Source: an uncultured Flavobacteriaceae bacterium (lineage in GTDB: Bacteria; Bacteroidota; Bacteroidia; Flavobacteriales; Flavobacteriaceae). From it: a stretch of DNA of 64,000 bases. The stretch covers positions 204,622 to 268,621 of the forward strand of contig CALSUE010000007.1 in the NCBI GenBank assembly GCA_943789455.1. The letters are read 5' to 3'. The position numbers and the translations under genes were made by a program. Below the pieces are notes generated by a model. It had not been told where the DNA came from. It made no database searches and saw only the letters and a program-made list of their open reading frames with translations. Shown here one piece after another: positions 57,726 through 64,000 of this stretch. The first letter of the stretch is position 1. Each line of letters starts with the position of its first letter.

Positions 57726-59303
57726 TTAAAATGATTTTGATGTTTTAGTTTTTTTGTTTTTTGAACTAATTGATTCAGCTATATCTGCTGCTGCTTCATC
57801 CAATGATGGAAAAGGATCCTCTAATTCTTTGAATTTGATTCCAGGAGTTAATCCCGTTTGTTTACTTATTGAATCAGTTAACAGATATTGAACTCCATAC
57901 CTATTTTCTTTTTGACACAATACACTATCGTGGATGGTGATATAGGGGATATTATTTTTACTCAATTCCAGACAACCATGCCTCAAAAACAGATAGGACT
58001 CACATCTTTGAATTAGATATGAGAATGGATTTTTCAAGTGTTTTGTATTGGAAATGAACTGAACAAGTTTACTTACTTCGTTAAATTGTTTTTCCAAATG
58101 TTTGATGAGTTCTACATTGACTCTTCTGTTCTTGTCAGAAAAATTAATGTAGAGTTGAAATTGATCTTTTACCTTCTCACGAGTCATCCCAATATTCTTT
58201 CCTATTGACTCATAAATGTCTTTTTTGAAGTTCAATGACCGATATTTTTGGATTCCTTTTTTTCTCCAAAACCTGCCACACATATATGATATGAATGTAT
58301 CCAGTATAGGATATTTTATATTAGTTAATACATCCCCTTTATATGTATTATATTCTATATAGTTATCATTAATAACATTAGACTCTACTATCATATATTT
58401 AACAAATTTCTCTACATAATCTTGATACTCCATAGATTCACACAAGTACTCTAAAGACTTATATAATTGAGGGAATAGAGAATGAAGGTTGTAACCAAGG
58501 TTAGTCTCCTTAAAAAATTTCTCTGTGAGAATGGTTGCAAGGGTAAATGGATGCGAGGTACTTATATCCACTTCAATCATAGATTCTCCATTTGTTCTTA
58601 GAAAATATCTTAATTCTCTCTTCATCGAAGTGAATACCGAATTGACTCTATGATTGCTCATCGAAACAGAATAATTGAATTCTCCCTTTTCGATATGCTC
58701 AATTACTTTATGTAATTTTTTGAAGTATTTCTTCACTTGAGTTTTATTCTCCTTTATCACCTTTGACAACACCCTTTTTTTCAATTCTTTCAGGTAAGTT
58801 CGAGCAGCTGTTGCGTCTATGGTAATTTGAAATTGATCCATAGCCTCTTTGATGTGAATGTATCTATCTTCAAAACATTTCATCTCTGACTCCCATTCAT
58901 ATTTGAGTTTTTCTTTTCGAGTGTCATACTTATTGTCAATTTCAACTTCAACAAAATCATTCTCCTCAAGTACCCATTGATTGAGTTTATATCCAGTGTG
59001 TTTAACACCAGGGATAATTAAGTTATCTGATAAGACAATGGGACCATTTTCGGTCAAATTTGAGTCCAATAGAATGGTTTTAACCTCATTAAATCTATTA
59101 CGTGTCATTCGGTTTACATCTTTACTTGAAAGAGGTTTAAAACCCCTCAAATATTGATAGTCTTTTGAATTATAAATTGGAGGAGTTAATAAAGACACGA
59201 CAAAATAAGCGGCATCACACATAGATTTGTTGCGCTGAGATCTTCCTGTTACATATTGACTCAAATTCACTTCAATTATCGAACTCGGAATGGTTAATTT
59301 CAT
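57726..59303 (-). CDS. PolA-superfamily (TV-Pol-like) polymerase of the element
   Basis: A 525-residue protein with the three palm motifs of superfamily A polymerases and T7-like RNA polymerase. Motif A is MIEVDISTSHP (D246), motif B is REKVKDQFQLYINF (K377 and Y385, spaced as in PolA), and motif C is ITIHDSVLC (H458, D459). The N-terminal ~230 residues have no exonuclease motif. This matches the TV-Pol family described from bacterial mobile elements and the Sputnik virophage, which is predicted to have primase and polymerase activity. I identify it from motif pattern only. It lies 33 bp downstream of the ParB-methylase gene. Confidence 0.78.
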   Translation of the reverse strand: MKLTIPSSIIEVNLSQYVTGRSQRNKSMCDAAYFVVSLLTPPIYNSKDYQYLRGFKPLSSKDVNRMTRNRFNEVKTILLDSNLTENGPIVLSDNLIIPGVKHTGYKLNQWVLEENDFVEVEIDNKYDTRKEKLKYEWESEMKCFEDRYIHIKEAMDQFQITIDATAARTYLKELKKRVLSKVIKENKTQVKKYFKKLHKVIEHIEKGEFNYSVSMSNHRVNSVFTSMKRELRYFLRTNGESMIEVDISTSHPFTLATILTEKFFKETNLGYNLHSLFPQLYKSLEYLCESMEYQDYVEKFVKYMIVESNVINDNYIEYNTYKGDVLTNIKYPILDTFISYMCGRFWRKKGIQKYRSLNFKKDIYESIGKNIGMTREKVKDQFQLYINFSDKNRRVNVELIKHLEKQFNEVSKLVQFISNTKHLKNPFSYLIQRCESYLFLRHGCLELSKNNIPYITIHDSVLCQKENRYGVQYLLTDSISKQTGLTPGIKFKELEDPFPSLDEAAADIAESISSKNKKTKTSKSF

Positions 59304-59314
59304 ATTTAAGTTAA

Positions 59315-59339
59315 TTTATATAATTGACATAGTTTTTAA
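59315..59339 (-). promoter_or_regulatory. Element motif, copy 1 (upstream of the polymerase gene)
   Basis: A 25-bp sequence with core TTGACATAGTTTTT lies 11 bp upstream of the polymerase ATG. It matches copy 2 (60846-60870) in 23 of 25 positions. Probably a promoter or operator. Confidence 0.6.
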
Positions 59340-60835
59340 TCAAAAAAAATGTTTTCATTGATTACTTTATTTTTAGATTTACCTTCGGTAATGATTTTAA
59401 ATCTCTTTTCCATAAATTCTGTATTAACTGGATCTAAATCAAACATTACCGCTGATCTGCCGTTTTTAAGAGCTGCTGCACCAGTTGTTCCACTTCCACC
59501 ATATAAATCACAAACTTTCATCCCTGGTTTAGTGAAAAATAGAATGAAAAATAATGGTATTTTTTCATTTTGTGGCGCTTGATGTTTATAGTTTGGATCA
59601 ATATCTTTGAATTCACTATTTTGAAAAACTGAAGTTTTAAAAAAGTCATACACCAATTCACCATTTAGAACATCAACCATTCTCTTATTTGGACTATCAA
59701 CGTAAGTTTTATTCATCGTTTGTTTTAAAATTATTTGATCCTCTAAATTTAGATTTCTGTATTCGTTCCAAATAAATTTCTTTTCATCCTTTACAAAAAT
59801 TAGAATAGACTCCGTTGAGGGTTGAAAACCCTTAAAATTTGACAATGGAATTGGATTAGATTTTTCCCATTTAACCTCCTGTATAAATTTAACCCCTTCA
59901 GATATCATTTTTAATGTAATTCGCTGTGGAATTGCTTGAGATTGATTATCAATTATTACATCGTCAACGTTAATTACACAAACTCCCGTGTCTTTTAATT
60001 TCCACTTTATAAAATGTAAAGTTTGATTAACCAACTCATCTATGTAATCATTTAAACCCAAGGCACCTACTTGATCTTCTTTTGGAACATTTCGATAGTT
60101 TTTAATACCCAAATAATCTGGAGAGAAATACAATAGATCTATTGAATTGTCTTCAATTTTGGTGTATGCTTTTTTATTGTCCATATTGTATATCTCGTAG
60201 TCATTTGAAATAATAGGACACTTAAGTTGAGTATCTAAATCATTATTTAATTTACTTTCTTCTTTGATACGTTTAATAATATTATCAGCTCTGGAAACTG
60301 ACAAAGTACCAAGATCAATTTTATCTATTAATGACTCAGTTAATGGATTCGATGGGTCGTTGTCAAAGTCGTCTATTGTGATGTATTTTCGGAGTTGTAC
60401 TGAGGACAGATTTAAACCTAATATTTTTGATACCATGGTATAACGATCTTTTAAATCTTCCTCCGTTAAACCATTTATTAATTCCCTCTTTTTACCTTGT
60501 GAGTTTCCTAATTCATCCAAAACACACTTTATAGACGAAACTATTTCAACAGCAGTTCTTTCTTGAGTCGAATTTGATAAAATTGATTCTAACATTACGT
60601 TTTGTGGATCACTAATTACTACTGGAACTTGTTTAAATCCCAATGACTGCGCTGCCATCCAGCGTCTATACCCGTCCCATATTTGATATTCATCTTCGTT
60701 ACGAACAACTTTTATTGGATCTTTAAAACCAAATTCATCTAATGATGCTTCCATCGATGAATGGTCTACGTTTAATTTCATGGCAATAATACTGTCATGG
60801 ACACTTAATTTTAATGGGGAAATTTCTGTTTTCAT
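59336..60835 (-). CDS. ParB-like N-domain fused to an N4/N6 DNA methylase
   Basis: A 499-residue fusion. The first ~90 residues are ParB/Srx-like, with WDGYRRWMAAQSLG (residues ~53-66) matching the GxRRxxA motif. From about 210 the protein is a beta-class DNA methylase: the catalytic tetrad appears first as SPDY (238-241), where families have (D/S/N)PP(Y/F/W), and the SAM loop DLYGGSGTTG (444-453) comes later. The order of motifs is typical. The second Pro is replaced by Asp, so activity is uncertain. In such fusions the ParB-like domain may be an enzyme or a DNA-binding module. The short upstream motif is shared with its neighbour. Confidence 0.85.
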   Translation of the reverse strand: MKTEISPLKLSVHDSIIAMKLNVDHSSMEASLDEFGFKDPIKVVRNEDEYQIWDGYRRWMAAQSLGFKQVPVVISDPQNVMLESILSNSTQERTAVEIVSSIKCVLDELGNSQGKKRELINGLTEEDLKDRYTMVSKILGLNLSSVQLRKYITIDDFDNDPSNPLTESLIDKIDLGTLSVSRADNIIKRIKEESKLNNDLDTQLKCPIISNDYEIYNMDNKKAYTKIEDNSIDLLYFSPDYLGIKNYRNVPKEDQVGALGLNDYIDELVNQTLHFIKWKLKDTGVCVINVDDVIIDNQSQAIPQRITLKMISEGVKFIQEVKWEKSNPIPLSNFKGFQPSTESILIFVKDEKKFIWNEYRNLNLEDQIILKQTMNKTYVDSPNKRMVDVLNGELVYDFFKTSVFQNSEFKDIDPNYKHQAPQNEKIPLFFILFFTKPGMKVCDLYGGSGTTGAAALKNGRSAVMFDLDPVNTEFMEKRFKIITEGKSKNKVINENIFFD

Positions 60836-60845
60836 AATAGGGTGT

Positions 60846-60870
60846 TTTATATATTTGACATAGTTTTTGA
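60846..60870 (-). promoter_or_regulatory. Element motif, copy 2 (upstream of the ParB-methylase gene)
   Basis: TTGACATAGTTTTT with flanks identical to copy 1 in 23 of 25 positions, 10 bp upstream of the ATG at 60835. Confidence 0.6.
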
Positions 60871-60879
60871 ATAAAAAAA

Positions 60880-61374
60880 TTATAAACTTCCTTCTCTTAT
60901 TCTTCTCGAGATTGTTTGTCTCATTTTTATAATAGCGTCTATTTTAGCTTGTTTATTTTGTGTATTAAAATTGTAATTTTCCGCACGTCCCAAATGAATT
61001 TTCACTTCTTTCCTTTTGCCACCTGTTAACGGAAAAAATGTCTTAGCTGTGAAATATTCAATTTCAGTTTTTTTGTCTTTTGTCCTCGCAACATGAATAG
61101 TAGGGTTCATTAGTACCTGATGCTGCTCAAAATCTTTAACTAATTCATCTAATCGACTGAAAACCTCTTTGTTCTCATCCAAATAGGATAAAACCTTTTG
61201 CAATTTATCTTCAAGTTCGTCAAAATCAGATTTAAAACCTGAATTAAGATGATCATTTTTTTTGACGTCATCTTTCATCTTAACCTCGATCTTGGTTAAC
61301 TTTTTTGATTTATTAATCTTAAACAAGTCAGTTAGACTTTGGTAATCGAGATTTACAAATTTTGAATGTTTCAT
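60880..61374 (-). CDS. Coiled-coil protein of the element
   Basis: The start is the ATG at 61374 (MKHSKFVNLDYQ), giving 164 residues; the longer start at 61410 crosses the shared upstream motif. Residues ~40-95 form a charged coiled coil (SDFDELEDKLQKVLSYLDENK), and the C-terminal third is basic with helical segments ending in RRIREGSL. I recognise no family. Its location next to the ParB-like gene, divergent from the RHH gene, hints at a role in element maintenance. Confidence 0.75.
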   Translation of the reverse strand: MKHSKFVNLDYQSLTDLFKINKSKKLTKIEVKMKDDVKKNDHLNSGFKSDFDELEDKLQKVLSYLDENKEVFSRLDELVKDFEQHQVLMNPTIHVARTKDKKTEIEYFTAKTFFPLTGGKRKEVKIHLGRAENYNFNTQNKQAKIDAIIKMRQTISRRIREGSL

Positions 61375-61380
61375 AGGGCA

Positions 61381-61399
61381 AATATATAAAATGACATAT
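61381..61399 (-). promoter_or_regulatory. Element motif, copy 3 (upstream of the coiled-coil gene)
   Basis: A looser match (TATATAAAATGACATATG) to copies 1 and 2, sharing ATATA...TGACATA, 6 bp upstream of the ATG at 61374. Confidence 0.4.
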
Positions 61400-61430
61400 G
61401 TAAATTCCAAATTATTTTTAATAATTTTTT

Positions 61431-61454
61431 ACTTCCTAAAATTCTTAAGGAAGT
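61431..61454. promoter_or_regulatory. Inverted repeat between the coiled-coil and RHH genes
   Basis: Arms ACTTCCT and AGGAAGT, 10 bp apart, in the divergent region. A candidate operator for the RHH protein, by position only. Confidence 0.4.
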
Positions 61455-61496
61455 TTTTCTGTGTAATACACTATTTATTATTAAACCTATTCAGAT

Positions 61497-61685
61497 ATGA
61501 AAAAAGACGTTATGATTTCACTGCGGCTAACTCCCAATCAATACATTACACTTTTGGAAACATTAGTAAAAGAGAAAAAATCCAAATCACAATTTATAAG
61601 AGAATCGATTAATCGTTCTCTGTTTAGAATTAATGATAAATCTTGTCGTAAAAAAGAGATTCTGGAATTGATCGATGAACTTTAG
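61497..61685 (+). CDS. Ribbon-helix-helix DNA-binding protein
   Basis: A 62-residue protein: a short strand (KDVMISLRLTPNQY) and two helices (LLETLVKEKKSKSQFIRESIN), the CopG/Arc layout. It is the only plus-strand gene seen in the element and is divergent from the coiled-coil gene. It likely controls the intervening promoter region. No toxin partner is adjacent, so it need not be an antitoxin. Confidence 0.8.
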   Translation: MKKDVMISLRLTPNQYITLLETLVKEKKSKSQFIRESINRSLFRINDKSCRKKEILELIDEL

Positions 61686-61747
61686 TTCTTATGATCTTAA
61701 GTTTAGGTCTTGATATGATGAATCAGGATTTGGTTTGCAATCTAATT

Positions 61748-61775
61748 GGCACAATGACTGTTGGGGTATTGTGCC
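61748..61775. other. Palindrome GGCACAAT / ATTGTGCC
   Basis: Perfect 8-bp arms with a 12-bp spacer, located between the RHH gene and the metallopeptidase-like gene. It has no T-run on either side, so it is more likely a binding site than a terminator. Confidence 0.5.
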
Positions 61776-61797
61776 GTTTGTGAACTAACCACAGTTT

Positions 61798-62247
61798 TTA
61801 ATTATTTTTCAAATAGACCTTTGTGAGGGTTTCACCCATGGTGTTACATAGAATTTCCTGTGGGTGTTGCGTTAATGAGAATTGTTCCAATTGATCATGG
61901 TAGAGTTTTGATTTTGACTCTGATGTAATCAGGTAATAATGAAAATACTCATGGATGACGGTATTGATTAGTTCTCTACGTATGACATTGTTATCTCTGT
62001 AAATAGTGATTGTATTGTTGTAGAAACAATATTCCCCCGCAAGATTAGATTTACCCTCAACCAAAGTAAGAAGTGGTTTTCTCTTTCTAATTGGATACAA
62101 CATTAGACACCAGTTCAATACATCCTCTGCCAACTGAAATTGCCAGTCTTCACCATCAGCAGTAAAGAATTTAATTAGCACAGATATCAGATTTAGAGTG
62201 AATAATACCCCAACAACAATAAAGTAAATAGTAAAAAAGGTGTCCAT
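61798..62247 (-). CDS. Membrane-anchored HExxH protein (putative metallopeptidase)
   Basis: A 149-residue protein with a membrane helix at residues ~5-27 and a cytosolic or periplasmic domain that has HExxH (H99-E100-Y-F-H103) and a likely third ligand in HPQEILCN. These features fit a small gluzincin-type zinc peptidase, but I cannot name the family. Its ATG overlaps the stop of the resolvase gene (TAATG), so it is made together with the resolvase. Confidence 0.75.
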   Translation of the reverse strand: MDTFFTIYFIVVGVLFTLNLISVLIKFFTADGEDWQFQLAEDVLNWCLMLYPIRKRKPLLTLVEGKSNLAGEYCFYNNTITIYRDNNVIRRELINTVIHEYFHYYLITSESKSKLYHDQLEQFSLTQHPQEILCNTMGETLTKVYLKNN

Positions 62248-62879
62248 TACATTAACCTTTTAACTTTCAAAACAGTATTGGAAGACTTGTTTGTTATTGC
62301 ACTTATATTCCTAATGGATAGCCCCCTCTTTAATAGTCGTGCAACATCTGAATGCCGTTCAAGTACCTTTTCATCACTGTCAATACTACCTTTTTTTCTG
62401 CCAACACTTTTAGAACCATGTTTCTTGATATGATTTTGGTAGCCTGATTTCAATCTTGACAATGTCATCTTACTTTCCATATTGGCAACCGCGAATAAGA
62501 TCTGAACCATGAACATGGAAAGACTATTTGGTGTCTTATCATCATTGAGCGTCTCAAGGTTGAAGTTCTTAATGTAGATTCCCACTCTCATATCATGTAG
62601 AGTTTGAATATTCTGAAGTGAATGCAGCACCGACCTTCCAATTCGACTCAGCTCCCACACCAAGACCTTATCAATCTGATTGGCATTTATATCCTCTAGC
62701 ATTTTGGCGAATACAGGTCTATCTTCATTCTTCTTATAACCACTAACCTTTTCCTCATAGACCTTATTAATATTATAACCCATTCGATGAGCATAATCAA
62801 TTAATTCATTGGTTTGTCTTTCTGTGTCTTGCCGTTCAGATTCTGAACTCACTCGCGAATAGATCACTGCGTTTATCAT
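62247..62879 (-). CDS. Serine resolvase/invertase-family recombinase
   Basis: A 210-residue small serine recombinase with the catalytic serine in IYSRVSSESERQDTERQ (S11), the VWELSRIGRSVLHSLQ helix and a C-terminal HTH (LLKRGLSIRNISAITNKSSNTVLKVKR). Such proteins resolve dimers or invert segments at res/gix sites. Its upstream region holds a repeat series (62997-63182) that could be the site. It is translationally coupled to the membrane HExxH gene. Confidence 0.93.
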   Translation of the reverse strand: MINAVIYSRVSSESERQDTERQTNELIDYAHRMGYNINKVYEEKVSGYKKNEDRPVFAKMLEDINANQIDKVLVWELSRIGRSVLHSLQNIQTLHDMRVGIYIKNFNLETLNDDKTPNSLSMFMVQILFAVANMESKMTLSRLKSGYQNHIKKHGSKSVGRKKGSIDSDEKVLERHSDVARLLKRGLSIRNISAITNKSSNTVLKVKRLM

Positions 62880-63327
62880 ATCGTATCATTTTAATCCTTT
62901 GGGTTTCTGTGAGGCTATGATACAGCGGATTAATGGGATTCCGGAATAATAAATGCTAAAGTTCTGCTACAGTAATTGTTTTGATACACTTTTCTTTGCC
63001 GATTAAAATCTCAGATGGATCACCACGGTTTATCTTCAGGTAACATTGATAATGGAGGTGCCGATTAGAATTAGTGAAGGAACCTGATGGTAAATCTCCG
63101 AAGTTATTGAAATTTCAGTTTGCCGATTAGTATTATAGTTGGATCAGGTCCCCCGTGCCGGATTTCCTGCCGTACTCCCTGCCGTACCCGTCCTTAATAT
63201 ATACATATATATGAATCAAAACACCCTCTCAGAGTCGTCTGAAAATTTTGCCAAAAATTGATGTAAAATTGAGAAATGTCTAAAATTTGGATTTAAAAAT
63301 TTTCAGATTTTTTAGAGAAAATCAGTT
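62880..63327. other. Non-coding region of the element (candidate ori/res)
   Basis: About 450 bp without a credible gene. It holds the 62-bp repeats, a GC-rich patch with two CCTGCCGTAC copies 12 bp apart (about 63166-63190), and an AT-rich stretch (tatatacatatatatg, ~63198-63215). This could be an origin or recombination site of the element; that is inference. Confidence 0.55.
62997..63182. repeat. 62-bp-period repeats with TGCCGATTA starts
   Basis: TGCCGATTA occurs at 62997, 63059 and 63121, spaced exactly 62 bp. Each is followed by A-rich sequence and, at the same offset, a GGATCA- or GGAACC-like stretch. The units are otherwise diverged. They sit upstream of the resolvase gene. Confidence 0.85.
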
Positions 63328-64000
63328 TTATACCTGTAGTAGTTTCTCAAGGATTTTGACCATAGCATAGGTATCCAACTCACAATATTCTAATAGTTGT
63401 CTCCTTGTTTTTTGCACATCACCTTCAAAGGTTTCATTAACCATTGATAGAAATGTGTTGGATGCTTTACCTCCTTCTTTTATATCAAGATCGTTATATG
63501 AAAGTTCAGGAACAAGTGCGGGTAGAATATACTTTATTGAGTAACTACCCTTCATTTCTGGGGTATAATACCATTTCTGTTGGAACGGAATCATTAGATC
63601 TTTCAGACGATTTACAATCCCTAACAACTCATTAGAATACTCAGGGAATACATCGATTAGATCATTTAGTTTCCCTCTCTCAAAACCAATATTGTAGACT
63701 AATATGTCTCCACTGCTACCACAGTCCTGAATTAGTTGTTCTATAAATCCAATTCTTGGATCTTTGGTTGGATCTGCGAGGTATTCCCTATGCTCTATTA
63801 CTGAGGTTAAAGTCTCTTGAATGTGAAGTGAATACTGAAATACTAATTGTTGGTATGGTCTACTACCATTATATTTTGGAACTGCGGGACCAATTGTTTC
63901 AAAATCTAAAAAGTATAAAGGATAAATTAATCCATTTGTGAAGTTTCTTATCTCTTCAATATCAATATGAGTGGTCCCATTAACTTCTGATTGAACCTGT
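63328..64000 (-). CDS. DUF2779 exonuclease-like protein, C-terminal part
   Basis: The reading frame is open from the right edge to TAA at 63328-63330 (about 223 residues seen). It has the DUF2779 pattern: LYFLDFETIG at the start, RPYQQLVFQYSLH, ILVYNIGFERGKL, MKGSYSIKYILPALVPEL, and YCELDTYAMVKIL at the end. The DFE, the mid Asn-rich motif and the YxxxD motif fit a DEDD-type 3'-5' exonuclease fold. In full-length homologues a Cas4/PD-(D/E)XK-like domain often precedes this one, but that part is outside the window. It is a candidate cargo gene of the element. Confidence 0.85.
   Translation of the reverse strand, partial: QVQSEVNGTTHIDIEEIRNFTNGLIYPLYFLDFETIGPAVPKYNGSRPYQQLVFQYSLHIQETLTSVIEHREYLADPTKDPRIGFIEQLIQDCGSSGDILVYNIGFERGKLNDLIDVFPEYSNELLGIVNRLKDLMIPFQQKWYYTPEMKGSYSIKYILPALVPELSYNDLDIKEGGKASNTFLSMVNETFEGDVQKTRRQLLEYCELDTYAMVKILEKLLQV

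Larger units (their letters stand above)
56025..64000. mobile_element. Integrative element in tRNA-Asn with its own polymerase (partial)
   Basis: From the 3' half of tRNA-Asn to the right edge, every gene is of accessory type: large serine recombinase, 44-residue coupled protein, PolA-superfamily polymerase, ParB-methylase fusion, coiled-coil protein, ribbon-helix-helix protein, metallopeptidase-like membrane protein, resolvase and a DUF2779 nuclease-like protein. The left end is the tRNA. The right end and the second attachment copy lie outside. Extent, mobility and copy form (integrated only, or also circular) are unknown. Confidence 0.85.

Noticed and set aside
61391..61612. Plus-strand frame overlapping the ribbon-helix-helix gene
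   Set aside because: It crosses the divergent promoter area and continues into the RHH gene in a different frame; the RHH frame has a clear domain.
61497..61685. Toxin-antitoxin pair
   Set aside because: The RHH protein resembles an antitoxin but no small toxin gene is next to it; the neighbours are a coiled-coil protein and the membrane HExxH gene.

Overview
This window is a Flavobacteriaceae-type (marine Bacteroidota) chromosome segment. The DNA is AT-rich. Many genes are preceded by the Bacteroidota -7 promoter box TAnnTTTG. There are type IX secretion sorting domains, a large split gliding-motility-type adhesin, and family-typical orthologues throughout (HflX, AspS, RsmI, RecJ/RecX, RibE, PdxA, FabH-AccB-AccC, SucA/SucB, a heme-copper oxidase assembly cluster). 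No genus can be assigned from the sequence alone.

Layout. 1-8.8 kb: housekeeping genes (hflX, a GlpQ-type phosphodiesterase, a ClC channel with a Glu-to-Gln change at the gating position, aspS, a cupin, rsmI, an AhpD-like protein). 8.9-15.8 kb: one giant minus-strand T9SS surface protein broken by two +1 frameshifts. 15.9-18.6 kb: osmC, recJ, recX. 18.6-25.3 kb: an RND efflux operon (permease, adaptor, TolC) led by its TetR regulator with a candidate operator. 25.4-37.2 kb: polyprenyl synthase, a CAT-anticodon tRNA, a second BspA-like T9SS gene with a nonsense codon, small membrane proteins, ribE/pdxA divergent pair, yceD-rpmF-fabH-accB-accC, an Lrp regulator, two related secreted proteins separated by a (TTAG)n repeat, and a tRNA-Gly/tRNA-Leu pair. 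37.4-42.5 kb: cytochrome oxidase subunits III (two) and IV, heme O synthase, a Sco protein and a cysteine-less Sco-like neighbour. 42.6-55.7 kb: a TolC protein, tsaB, a phosphate porin/PiT transporter pair, a PIF1/RecD-like helicase, and the 2-oxoglutarate dehydrogenase genes sucB and sucA.

From the 3' end of tRNA-Asn (56.0 kb) to the right edge lies an integrated mobile element whose far end is outside the window. It encodes a large serine recombinase whose last codons run antisense through the tRNA, a 44-residue protein translationally coupled to it, a superfamily-A (PolA/T7-RNAP palm) polymerase of the 'TV-Pol' kind known from bacterial mobile elements and virophages, a ParB-like/DNA methylase fusion with an altered catalytic tetrad, a coiled-coil protein, a ribbon-helix-helix protein, a resolvase coupled to a membrane HExxH protein, a 62-bp-period repeat region that could be its origin or res site, and the 3' part of a DUF2779 nuclease-like gene. 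Several of its genes share a near-identical 25-bp sequence just upstream of the start codon. This element is the most likely place for undescribed biology: it appears to carry its own polymerase, a partition-like/methylase protein and site-specific recombination.
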